A stretch of 64,000 nt of DNA. Origin: Conoideocrella luteorostrata. Taxonomy: Eukaryota > Ascomycota > Sordariomycetes > Hypocreales > Clavicipitaceae. The stretch is taken from positions 186,001 through 250,000 of the forward strand of contig JASWJB010000005.1 in NCBI GenBank assembly GCA_032433595.1, in the 5' to 3' direction. Of this stretch, positions 1 to 10,050 are shown piece by piece (positions within the stretch are counted from its first letter, which is position 1; every line of letters begins with the position of its first letter). Position numbers and translations under genes: made by a program. The notes under the pieces are model-generated. The model was not told the origin of the DNA and searched no databases. It saw nothing but the letters and a program-made list of their open reading frames with translations.

Positions 1-2217
1 AAAGAAAGTGTTGGCCTCAGCAAATGACAGTTGAAGCAAAGAAATTAACGGGAAGTATGAGACACTAATTCGGGATGCAAGGCACAACCTTAAAGGGAGA
101 AAAGCAACCAAAACAAAGACGACAGAAGATGAAAAGGGTGTCGAGAGATGAGGTCGGAGGGTGGTGTGTGGCTGTGGTGTGGCCGGGATTAAGGTTCCAG
201 GTTGTTATTTTTCGGCAGTGTCTGCGCAAGCGGCCGGCCGAGGAACAAACGCCACAGGGGACTGCAGTGAGTGAAGTACAATGCACTTCACCGTTCAGGC
301 CACCGGCACTAATAAATTGGAGACAACGCCTGAAAGTAATGGAGCGCAACGAAGATGCCACGCTAGAACTGGCGGAGAACAAGAACAGGCTCGGGGAAAG
401 CACCGAAAGAAAGAAGAGAAAAAAAAGAAAAAAAAAACTGTGAGCCGTCGAGTCCTGTTGGTAGTTGCTCATTCCCGCTCTCGACAAATCCCATGCCAGT
501 CGCGCAGCAGCGCTCGAAATTCCAGTTTCGGGATTTGAGCTTGTATTACGAGGCATGCAAGTCCCCGAATCAACAACTACTTGACAGGCCAGTCTGTTTG
601 CCCGCAACGATCTGTACGGGGTACTCCGCAGTTAAATGGACAAGTCTTACAAAAGCGGCTGCCCTCAAGCTAATATCGGCTGTACCAGTGCGTTTCCCAG
701 TCAGCGTGTTCATGGAGATGGAGGAATCCCCAAATAGCTACCGCAACCACAAAAAAATTGCTGGGGACTGCTGGGGACTGCTGGGGGTCTCTGCGAACCT
801 GGGGATTGCGGGTATCCCAGAATTAGATCTGGGACCATTTCACGTTCCCCCACTAGTTACGATAGCGCCGAAAGGTCACGCATAAAGGACAGCCGTACAT
901 AGCACATGCCCTATGTGCCTCTGATCTTTCTAGCGCAGATGCTGCCATCAAACCAGTGTACTCCGTATGTCATGTCAGAGGTGCGTGCGCACCAGCAGGC
1001 CTCTAGTAATTGCACACGTGCATGCGGTGAGTCTGGTCTGGTGGGAAATTGCGTGCCACCAACAATGAAAGTTTTTTCCCCTGCGTTGGCCTCCGGCTCC
1101 AGTAGCAGTGACAGGAGGCGTTAAAGCTCACACCGCCTTGCCAGGGCATCGAAATCGACAACATGACAACATGGATTCCATCGACCAACGAAAGTTGCAT
1201 TCGGCACGGCAACACTAGACACTAAACCAATGTGAGCAGAGCAGAGTCTTCATCGTGCATTGCCAAGCGATCTAGGAAAGCATTGACTCGCGATGCATGC
1301 ACATAAAGCCCCGACTCATTTGGCCGACTCGTTTGCGTGCTGACGAATGTACCGTTCACCAAATATTAGGTTTGAAATACCTACCTACGGCTACGCCGAC
1401 GAGCCCACTTCTCAAAATCCTTCTTGCCACTCAGCAGCCACGCAACGCTCGAGCCAAATTTTCTTCTTTGGAAGTATTTTGCCCTCGCCAGTTGCACGGA
1501 GTGTGCTTTTCAGAAAATTTTGAAATATTCTCCTGATAATATGACGTTGAGGGGCATAAGCGCATAGCTTTGCTGGGGTTTCGAGAATAATTATTCCTGT
1601 TACAGGGTAACGGCCGGTGACATCAAGACAGGTCGTCAGAAAGCTAGGGGCTGCAATTATTTTCGAGGATTGACGGTAGTGGAGAAATCACAAAGCATAG
1701 TAAGAAGAAGTTTGTGGGCACATAAGCAAACTTATATTTAATTTGCTGGTAGCGAATTGTGACCTGTCGGGAGATTGGGTCAAGAGTGTATGGTGCGGAG
1801 TAGTTTTCGTCTCCGCGGTCGTGTTGATGATCTGCGCGTGCGTTTCAACCATTTAGCTTCGTAGTCGGCAATATATGTTCCCACGCCGCTCGAGGAAGAC
1901 AAATTTACCGATGCAAGATTCATGCTTGTAAGCTGCGTTGTGAAACCTTGAGTATAAAAATACGATTAGAAGTAATGAAAGTATGGCCTCGCAGGGATAG
2001 TCACTCAAAGAATAATTCCAGTGATGATGACCTCCAGGGTAAATATTGAACTCCACCTAAAAAAATTGCTCTTCATCAACAAAGCCGCCTGCGTCGGACT
2101 TCCGCAAAAACTGGCGATAGTATCTACACACCAATCTGCTACAGCAGGGGGAAACTAGAAAGGAAGAAAGTACTAAAGGCCCCGACATCCGCAGCCGCCG
2201 ATTGTATTGGCGTCGAG
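1..2217. other. gene-poor intergenic region
   Basis: No reading frame here has recognisable domains, splice structure or protein-like composition. The left end carries an A-rich strand (about 405-438) that makes low-complexity Lys/Arg frames on one strand and Phe/Leu frames on the other. Near 757-787 a short direct repeat of CTGGGGACTG occurs two to three times. One exact copy of TACTCCGTA lies at 959-967. I see no tRNA, rRNA or transposon signature. Confidence 0.6.
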
Positions 2218-2697
2218 ATGGCTGTCCAGCGGCAAGGCTTTCGCCTCCCCATCACCTACCGCATCTTCTTCCTCCTCGTTGAGCCCATCTCTGCCCTTGT
2301 CGGCGCCTTCTTCAACCAGTTCCGCCAGACCAAGTATCTCAGCCTTCTCCATGAGCCCTCGGCGCCAGCAGACGTTTCGGCCCTGCCGCTCAGCACCTCG
2401 GTGGCCATGTCACAGCTCGCGAACATGTACTTCTTCTTCGCCATCAATGAGGCCTTTGTTCTCCGCTCGACATGGGACATGAGGGTCTGGAGAACCGTCC
2501 TTCTTATGCTACTGATTGCAGATTTCGGCCATTTATACTCGATGAAAGAGCTGGGACCCAGGATCTACTACGACGTTCTGGGATGGAATGCCGGCGATTG
2601 GGGCAATGTGCCGTGGGTATACGCGGGAGCCACTTTGAGGATATGTTTCCTTGCAGGTGTTGGATTAGGTGGTTCGAAAACGGCAAAGGTCAGCTGA
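2218..2697 (+). CDS. DUF7704-type integral membrane protein
   Basis: A single-exon frame of 159 residues. It is strongly hydrophobic, with about four membrane segments: residues 10-32 (YRIFFLLVEPISALVGAFF), 60-80, 90-108 (RTVLLMLLIADFGHLYS) and 135-152. The opening 'YRIFFLLVEPISALVGA', the central 'EAFVLRSTWDMRVWRTVL' and the end 'VPWVYAGATLRICFL' fit the fungal DUF7704 family, which is normally 140-170 residues, so the protein looks complete. The function of the family is not known; a location in a cellular membrane is inferred. The chosen ATG has a purine at -3 and lies just before the first membrane segment. A longer overlapping frame in another phase is a shadow. Confidence 0.75.
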   Translation: MAVQRQGFRLPITYRIFFLLVEPISALVGAFFNQFRQTKYLSLLHEPSAPADVSALPLSTSVAMSQLANMYFFFAINEAFVLRSTWDMRVWRTVLLMLLIADFGHLYSMKELGPRIYYDVLGWNAGDWGNVPWVYAGATLRICFLAGVGLGGSKTAKVS

Positions 2698-2699
2698 GG

Positions 2700-4254
2700 A
2701 TGATGCGAGTGAAAGCGGTACCGTTGATGTATGTCTCTGGTAATTTGTCAACACAAAAAGAACATGCCTTAATTGCGCAGCAATTATTGTATATTATAAC
2801 CTTTGACACAATTTATAATAACACTTGGCAGCGGAATTTTTGTTGCAAAGCCGTATTGTCTTATGATACAAGGAGCGAAACTGGAACGACACTAATTATA
2901 AATCAGTTCTAATTATTGCAATTCAGGTGCAAAAAATACATTATAGCGATGTGGCGGCGGAAGAAGATGCATGAAGTAGCGATTAGCACCCTTGCCGCTC
3001 TTGCTCAGGCGTTGCTCAGGCAGGGGCTTCACAAGCGCAGGTTCCAAGGAACCTCGAGTGCACCTAGATGCTGTCTATATACCTTCCGATCGTTGACGCT
3101 CGATCAGTGAGTAAATACCAGAGTAGCGGTTGCCCCTGACCCTGGCTTGGACTTTGACCCTCGACTCCCAATGACTGCTCAAGACGCCAACGGTATATCA
3201 CTTACATCCATAAATGGTGCCTCTATTTGCTGACCGGAAACCTCAACGCTGCCTGATCGGTGTGGATCGACGCAGTGGAAAAAGAACCTTGGGAGATCTA
3301 TCGCTGAGTCACCGACCGTTGGAGCGCCGACACCCAAGACTACGGAGAGATCATCGGGAAAAGGTATTTACAAGAGTATAGAGTAATATTAGTGATGTTG
3401 ATTGGAACAGTGGCACTTTCAAGATTTGCGGCAGAAAGCGGAGGTAGAATAGAAAGTACCAGCTCTCTCTTGTCCTACACTGCCGAGGACTGGGTCATGA
3501 TGCTCGTGACAGGCTGGTTCAAGGTCTCCATGAATACCTGGCTATCGCATTGTATCCAGTTGAACTCGATACGATCACAGCGCCTCTGGCCACGCACGCC
3601 ACATGGTGAAGTCGCGATGGGTACACCTGATGACCGATTAACAGCGATGTATTACGGAATACACCACTGCGTATGGAATGTTGCGAACAAGGAAATTATA
3701 AAACACGGTAGCTCAACTTAAATCCGATTAAGAATTAAACATATTAGTACAAAATTGTAAGTCTAGCTGCCGAGAGGCAGGTCGCGATGGCCGCCTTTCT
3801 ACCCTCTCCGACCTTGACTTTGCTTGCATCTATATTTCTCTACATTTGCTTAAAGCTGAGCTCATTGCCAATGAAACCATAAAATTTGCCTGAAGCCATT
3901 TCCCTCCTGCCCCATCAATCATGGGTCTAGTGGGGTGGCTGAGTAATACAAGGCGGCATGGTAGGGTACGGCTGAGGCGTAGGAGGGGCATTTCTCGTGG
4001 CCTGATAACTATAACATGACCGGCACGGGCGCATGGTCCAAGTTGCAGCTCGCTTAAGTTCGGCACCCATTAAGACCTGAACCAACAACCTGCCGCTGTC
4101 AAGCACGAGCTGGGCAGGGAGGAAGCATCTTCCCCTGTAATAATCCCGCAAAATTCCTTCTCAACTGGTTAACCTCTGCTCTTGAGGCTCTCCAGCTTCT
4201 CTATCCATTTCTAACCTCGTGTGTCCCAGGGTCTAGAGTAGTTCAATTTCCCCC
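2700..4254. other. intergenic region, no supported gene
   Basis: This contains only short frames without recognisable domains. The longest plus-strand frame, 3392-3721, has no family resemblance and no convincing splice sites. Minus-strand frames between 3830 and 4151 are proline- and cysteine-rich, but they overlap each other in different phases and have no signal peptide. The last ~200 bases are the presumed promoter and 5' leader of the hydrolase gene. Confidence 0.5.
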
Positions 4255-5209
4255 ATGACCCTTTCATCTTCATCTACGCGGAAGTCTGCTTTCCAGCCCG
4301 CAATGAGCTCCCACAATGGCATCGCCGTTGTTATCTGCCACGGTTCATATCACTCGCCAGCATTTTATCAGCCGCTACTTGATAAGTTAAGGTCTAAAGG
4401 AATTGACGGTTATTGCCCTCAGCTTCCCACGGCTGATCTTGCCAAGTTAAATGTTGGTGACGTGAATAATCCAGATTTTAACCGAGAACCACCAGCAGGC
4501 GGATATCCACAAGGAGACGAGGACGAAGGAGCAGTAGCCTGTGTTCTTAAATCATTAATTCAAGATCAAAGGAAGACGGTTCTTCTTGTTGCTCATTCGT
4601 CCGGGGGCTGGGTTGCCACTCAAGCAGCAAAACCCGAGTTTCAATCCAAGATGAACGGAAGCTCAGCTGGAATTATTGGTATCTTGTACATGGGAGCATT
4701 TATAGTTCCTCTTGGGGAGTCTATAACTAGTTTCTTCCAGCCCAAGGACGGGACATTTGTCACACCTCCCTTTCTGGAATTTCATGCAAGTATAAACTAA
4801 TGTTAGCTACATCAAAAACGAAGTGATTTAGCGCTAATTACGTATGAATTGGTAGAAATACGGCGGTGCTGGCCTTGGCACGATCATTCAAGCGGAAAAA
4901 TTCCTCTTCAACGACATGGACCAAGCCAGCGCACAAAAATGGGCGGCTAGGCTTACCGCATCTCCAATTTTAACCACGAAGCTCACCAACAACGCCTACG
5001 CCGATCTGCCGTGCGCCTATTTAGTTTTGGAAGGGGATATGACCCTGCCTAAAGAATACCAAGAGGGAATGGTGGCTCGACAAGCTAAAAAGACTGGAGA
5101 ATTTGCCATCTACCGCAGTCCTGCCGGTCATTCTGCTCACCTTAGTTGGACGGACGGCGTGGTTGATACTGTGGAACAGTTTTTGTCAACAATCGGGCTA
5201 CAAGTATGA
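4255..5209 (+). CDS. alpha/beta-hydrolase fold protein, two exons, GC-AG intron
   Basis: Model join(4255..4785, 4856..5209), 294 residues. It starts with the hydrolase pattern 'VVICHGSYHSPAFYQPLL'. The nucleophile elbow is 'LLVAHSSGGWVATQAA' (a GxSxG variant, AHSSGG), the acid is probably in 'LVLEGDMTLP', and the catalytic histidine is in 'PAGHSAHLSW'. This is the small, EstA-like serine hydrolase group common in fungi; the substrate is unknown and the protein is probably cytosolic because no signal peptide is seen. The only in-frame splice I can find uses a GC donor (GCAAGT at 4786) and the acceptor TAG at 4853-4855, giving 'LEFH|KYGGAGLGT', which matches the usual family spacing. The nearby GT at 4790 would shift the frame. 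ATG 4303 is a plausible alternative start that removes a serine-rich leader. Confidence 0.85.
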
Positions 5210-5522
5210 GAAACTCCACCGCTGTTGCCTAATTAAGGAGTAGTAGGCCAAAATAAAGGAGCTGTTTGTTCGCTTATTACCCAGTGCTCATTTTTCTTTG
5301 CGAGTCCTTATGTCGGCCTATTATATCGACACCCGAGGCGCAAGAAAAGCTTCAGATTAGTGCTATTATGTAATGCTGACGAAGACCCTGATTATCGATG
5401 TTGATGTTGATGCTGACGATGTTAATAATTTCCCCCTATGGCGGTCATCTTCTACAGCAGAGTCTCACTGCCTTTATCTGCATGTTAGAGTTCGTGTATA
5501 ATATGTCTTTGCGGCGTAATAA
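5210..5522. other. hydrolase 3' flank up to the first solo LTR
   Basis: AT-rich, with no coding feature. A short frame that crosses into the LTR at 5523 is LTR-derived: the same peptide, ending in 'DIYTAISCLP', appears in the LTR copy at 30650. Confidence 0.6.
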
Positions 5523-5718
5523 TGTTGGAATCCCGCCAAGCACAATAGGAAGCACTGAGCATGTCATGTGGTCACCTTTCAGCTACGATATTTATACGGC
5601 GATATCGTGCCTCCCACCTTGACTAGTTTTCTTCTTCTTAGATAGATAGAGAGACTTATGAATATATTCAATTTGAAGCCGACGATCTAGATTGTTGCAC
5701 AACTCTGTGCAACCCACA
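5523..5718 (+). mobile_element. solo LTR, copia-type, copy 1
   Basis: 196 bp starting TGTTGGAAT and ending CAACCCACA, so the ends are TG...CA as in LTRs. The flanks are AATAA (5518-5522) and AATAT (5719-5723), a 4/5 match, so the target duplication is decayed. The copy shares with the other five the CCAAGCACA segment, a GGTCACC/CACGTG-like core (here mutated to CATGTG), TATTTATACGGCGATATCG, a TCTTAGATAGA tract and a palindrome-like GATCTAGAT. No internal retrotransposon coding sequence is adjacent, so it is a solo LTR, presumably left by recombination between two LTRs. Confidence 0.8.
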
Positions 5719-7276
5719 AATATATCATGCCGTATAGTATTTAAATTTTATTAATTAGCCCCTTGGCCAATCAGGAGGCTTATTTAATAGAGAGGGACTA
5801 AAAAAAATCATCTCTACTTTACACTCGTCTATCAAAGATACACAGCGGGAAATTACGCTTCTCCTTGCCTGCCCTAATCGCAAATCGCAGGCAAAGTCCC
5901 GCTTTCATTGATTATATATCCATTCGAATATTGGAAATGGCCCTAACCGACGCTTCATCTTGGGACCATATCAGAAGAAGATTTGTGAAGCAAGTCCAAA
6001 TGTTCCGGATCAGAAATGCTGTCTTGTAGGAGGACACTCTCCGATATATCGGTGACCTGAAGCCTATCAAACCTGCAAGCGCTAACCCAAGACATTTTGG
6101 TTATAAGAGAACATTCCATATGTAAGGCGCCAGAGCACCCCGTATCAACATCCAGAACGCTGCAGCCCACCGGGCAGCCGCGCCTCCTATAGCAAGCGAA
6201 ACTCTATTAAAAGCAGCTTCGTTTAACGATGGTCGGCCGAGACGGACATGACGGACAAAGTGATATATCTGGCGCCTTGATGTGGAGACAAGAACATTCT
6301 CGACGTCGTCATTGGTACCGGTACATGAGGCTACTGCCTACTATTTTAAGCAATATTTAACACAACACCTTCTGTTTGCAATTCACATCGAGTTGCTCAA
6401 GGTAAAAGCGGCGCTGCTCAGGCACTAGTTAGTTCAAAACCCGTGGACAACAAATTCACATTCCGGTTTCAAAGCAAAATTAGCCTGTCAATCTGTATGT
6501 GCGACAACCAAATAAATGACGGTGTACAATTATTTGGATGCAACTTCCTTCTTAACATCTTGTGCCTCAATTCCTTATTGATGCAAAATCCCATATTTTG
6601 TCATCAGGATGGCCTCAACTTTCAGCATTGATGAGGCTCCGCTTGTTGAGCCGCAATTCTGTTGGTGGAAGATTTAGCGGAGTTCGACGCATAAACTCCG
6701 CACATGCAACGTCGAGTCGCTGCCCCCACCGCTGTCCGTTTCAACCGTCGGCTTTAAAGCGACATGCTTTGGTGGGGTCGATGCCGGGGAGTTCAACACC
6801 GAGCCCGCAGTGTCACAGAACCAACTGACTAGCTCTCCACTCTGTTTGGCGCGGCTCCAGCTCGTACCTCATCTGACGGGACCGACGCCGCGCCGCTACC
6901 GCATGCCGGGCGTATTGGCTACTAGGTTGATGTGCTTGCAAATGAGGGCAATTGGGGGCAAATTGGGGACGAGTAATCTGACGTCGATGGCTCCGTCTGT
7001 TCCCCAGGACGCGGAGAGGGTGGCCCCCTCCATTGCGAGAAAGTTCAAAATGATGTTTCGTGGCGGGGTTATGAGGGGCAGACTGTGTCTGAGCCAAAAA
7101 TAAAAGAGCTTTAAAATTTGCGTTGCCCACATTTTCATGTCTCGGCCAGCACTTCTTCTTGCTTCCCTGGACCCGTATGACATCTCTGTTTCTTCCTTAC
7201 GATCCTACTATCTTCACCGTAACATCTTATAAGCGGCAGCCGAGCCTGCGACCCGATTCGACGGTGCTTCAACATC
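5719..7276. other. intergenic region between LTR and alcohol dehydrogenase
   Basis: No supported gene. Frames at 5955-6170 and 6443-7183 overlap one another on both strands without domains or splice consensus. The last 150 bases, rich in C/T (ACATTTTCATGTCTCGG to CCTTACGATCC), resemble a fungal pyrimidine-rich core promoter and 5' leader for the gene starting at 7277. Confidence 0.5.
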
Positions 7277-8447
7277 ATGGCCTACCCCGAAAAGTTTAGT
7301 GGCTTTCAAGCCCCCAGCGCCGAGAAATGGCTCGACTTTGAGAAGAACTCGTGGTCCCCTCGCCCGTTTGGCGACTTTGACGTCGACATCAAAATTGAGT
7401 GCTGTGGTGTCTGCGCCAGCGACAAGCACACCATCTCCGGCGACTGGGGCGGCTGTCCCTATCCTTTGGCTGTCGGCCATGAAGTCGTTGGCAAGGTGCT
7501 CCGCGTGGGACCAAAGGTGACTCTGGCCAAAGTCGGACAGCGTGTTGGAGCCGGCGCCCAAGTGTACTCTTGCATGGATTGCCGTCAGTGCAAGAACGAC
7601 AACGAGACGTACTGCAAAGACCAAATCGATGCCTACGGCGCGCCGTATTTGGACACTGGGTATACCACGCAAGGTGGCTATTCGTCCCACACGCGAATCA
7701 ATGAGTACTGGTGAGACCATGGTGCCTCGTCCGAACACGCAAAGTCGCAGCGTCTGCTGCGGAAAATGATATTGAATGCTAACAAGCCGTCATGCTAGGG
7801 TCTACCCCATCCCCGACGGCATCGCTAGCTCAGATGCAGCACCGATGCTTTGCGCCGGTATCACGGTGTACAGTCCACTTAAGCGATTCGGAGCTGGACC
7901 TGGGAAGAAGGTTGGCGTCGTAGGCATTGGGGGCCTGGGCCACTATGCCGTCATGTTCGCCAAGGCGCTCGGTGCCGAGGTATGGGCTATCTCTCGATCT
8001 CGCGCCAAAGAGCAGGATGCCAAGAAGATGGGCGCCGATGGCTTCCTGGCCACCAGCGAAAAGGGTTGGAACGAGGACCATAAGATGACATTTGACCTCA
8101 TCATCAATACCGCCAACTCATTTGACGGGTTTCAGCTCGGCGAGTACATGAGCCTCTTGGACGTCCACGGCCGGTGGAACTCGGTTGGTCTCCCGGGCGG
8201 CGAGGGCATCAAGGTGAACAATTTTGACTTTATTTCCAACGGCTGCTTTATCGGCTCTTCTCACCTGGGGAGTCGTCGGGAAATGCTGGAGATGTTCCAG
8301 CTCGTTGCGGAGAAGGGTATCAAGTCATGGGTAGAGGAAATTCCCATCTCGAGAGAGGGTCTGCAGAAAGCCATGGAGAAGCTGGATAAGAGCAGTGTGC
8401 GTTACCGATCATGCATGGTTGGTTACGACGATGCATTTGGGGCTTGA
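7277..8447 (+). CDS. zinc-dependent alcohol dehydrogenase (cinnamyl/ADH6-like), two exons
   Basis: Model join(7277..7710, 7799..8447), 360 residues, the usual length for medium-chain NADP(H)-dependent alcohol dehydrogenases of the yeast ADH6 / cinnamyl-alcohol dehydrogenase group. Visible motifs are the catalytic-zinc cysteine in 'CCGVCASDKHT', the signature 'GHEVVGKVLRVG', structural-zinc cysteines in 'CMDCRQCKNDNETYC', and the nucleotide-binding 'GIGGLGHYAVMFAKALG' followed by 'ISRSRAK', whose basic residues suit NADP. The intron 7711-7798 has donor GTGAGA, branch GCTAAC and acceptor CTAG; it restores 'INEYWVYPIPDG'. It likely reduces aldehydes in the cytosol, but the physiological substrate cannot be told from sequence. 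It is not part of an obvious cluster. Confidence 0.92.
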
Positions 8448-8837
8448 GGGGGAAAAAGGGAGCAGATACCAGCCAAGTGTACGGAGTATTAGATGCTATG
8501 AGTGAAATTTACTGATCCAGTTCTGTCGGGCTGTCGTGTTTTATAAGTGAACCCGCTGCGGGGCTGGTGTCGAGTACCCTGATGTCTCTCGGACAATCTT
8601 GGCATTGCCCGGCTGAGATGCTGCACAAGTCAGTCATCATGCAATATGAAAGCTTGCAGAATAAAATAAAGAAGATGGCATGCTCAAGAGTATTTAGTCT
8701 CATCGGGTGAAAAGATGAAGCTAAGCTACGAAAACGATATTGGCTGTGCGTTTTCCTCGGGCCCTGATCACCAAACTCCGTACTAAAACTACGTATTAGT
8801 GCTCGGTTGGGACTGTTTGAAGTTTTAAGAGACGTTG
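8448..8837. other. alcohol dehydrogenase 3' flank
   Basis: AT-rich 3' region with an exact TACGGAGTA at 8480-8488, about 30 bases after the stop, and a second near-match at 8775-8783. No coding evidence. Confidence 0.5.
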
Positions 8838-9190
8838 TTAACTATTCAGCTTGAATGGAAAATTATCATTACGCTGCATGAGCACGTATGGTGAAGAACT
8901 TGAGAGAAAAGGCGCTTGTATCATACGACGGTACTCTCCACTGCTGTAAAAGATGCCCGGTGACATGATGTCCCCATCCACTGACCATGGCACGGTCGCA
9001 CGCTCTTGCTTGTACAATTCGTGGACGCAGCGTTCTCCCTTGGTGCATGCATCCACAACAGTTTTCTGCGAAGATTTGAAGATTCAGTATGATGGATCGT
9101 GTTTCAGTGTAAATTACCTCTAAAATTTCTGAGCATTTGCATGCCAAGAAAGTAATGACACAGGGAGGGTGTGCGTCGCTACAAGTTGCC
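8838..9190 (-). CDS. possible small cysteine-containing protein, 5' end unresolved
   Basis: Two minus-strand open segments join in phase by an intron with donor GTAATT and acceptor CTTCGCAG (about 9065-9118). The upstream exon reads 'CVITFLACKCSEILE' and the downstream one 'ACTKGERCVHELYKQ', ending '...FPFKLNS'. The composition is protein-like, with seven cysteines. I could find no ATG in frame: the upstream frame is closed by a TGA about 30 nt before the first cysteine, so either a further 5' exon exists or the gene is truncated. No family recognised. Confidence 0.3.
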
Positions 9191-9397
9191 AATGATGTAT
9201 TTTCCGTCCAGCGGGTTCACGCTAGAATGGTTCCTCCTGCAGGGCGTTTTATAGTAGACATGTGACTGTTTCGGGCGACTCGTACCCCACGACGCTGTTC
9301 AAATTACCTTTATAAAGTCGTTTGCAAATATTTATATCCAAGTCTTCGGATAATTAGCCTAGTTTCTGTATTCATTGAGCCGCCAGTGCTGCACTAT

Positions 9398-10050
9398 CTA
9401 GGTCATCCAGAAATCGATTCCATTGAAGTTTTCATTTGGCATATGGAGCCCGAGGCTGCTAGTGTCCATATCATAGGTTCCCGATAACCCTTGTACGATA
9501 GACGCCTCGGCTGCATCTGCAATACAATCTTCGTCTAGTCTAGAAGCTGCCGACATATCACACTCCTCTTCTGCCCCTTTTGAAGCTTCTAGTTCTAGGG
9601 AGATTAGGCCTCGGCGAAATAACTCACTCCCTTGCTGGTTGAGTATTCTTTTCCGCCGCCGCAAATGTGCTAGTCGGCCCATTGTTTCGGACATCTGGCC
9701 CTGTAAGGCCAGCAGAGTCTCCTCTGCTCGCTCCTCCTCCTCTTCGGCCCGCTTTCTCTCGTTCATTACGCGGGTGACTACCAGTGTGTGAGCGGAGCAA
9801 ACAAATCTGCGGATTTATGGGCCTATTATTACTCACTAGACGATGACACGCTAGTACCGTCGCAAGACCGTCCTCGCCGAATACACTCGGAACAACGGGA
9901 AGAACTAGACTCCATCTTGCAGAGAATGCCGCGCTTGCTGCAGTACGAGCATGGCGTTACGACGACGCCGTTCTCGTCAATGTATGTGGCTAGACTATTG
10001 CGTTCACATGCTTTTTTTGACATTTTCGATCTTCGTCTTGAGTTTGGCAT
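9398..10050 (-). CDS. small Cys-rich (zinc-binding-like) coiled-coil protein, multicopy fungal family
   Basis: Model complement(join(9398..9777, 9837..10050)), 197 residues. Residues 1-70 carry 'TPCSYCSKRGILCKM' followed by 'SRCSECIRRGRSCDG', two Cys-x2-Cys-x6-Cys-like clusters separated by a serine run, which suggest zinc binding. Residues 80-135 form a charged coiled coil (a run of Glu, then 'LLALQGQMSETMGRLAHLR'), and the tail is acidic and ends '...FWMT'. The intron 9778-9836 has donor GTGAGT and acceptor GGTAG and sits exactly between the Cys region and the coiled coil. I recall this architecture as a repeated family in Hypocreales, of unknown function and distinct from classic Zn2Cys6 regulators. 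The ATG at 10050 was chosen because it precedes the basic segment 'MPNSRRRSKMSKK'; the frame stays open further upstream. Confidence 0.7.

Noticed and set aside
65..607. 180-codon minus-strand frame with Phe/Leu run
   Set aside because: The hydrophobic run is simply the complement of an A-rich tract; the rest is not protein-like.
4790..4855. GT-AG intron using the GT at 4790 in the hydrolase
   Set aside because: It shifts the frame; only the GC donor at 4786 restores the family sequence.
5398..5622. Conserved small protein ending DIYTAISCLP, seen again near 30750
   Set aside because: The shared peptide is translation of the LTR family, not a gene.
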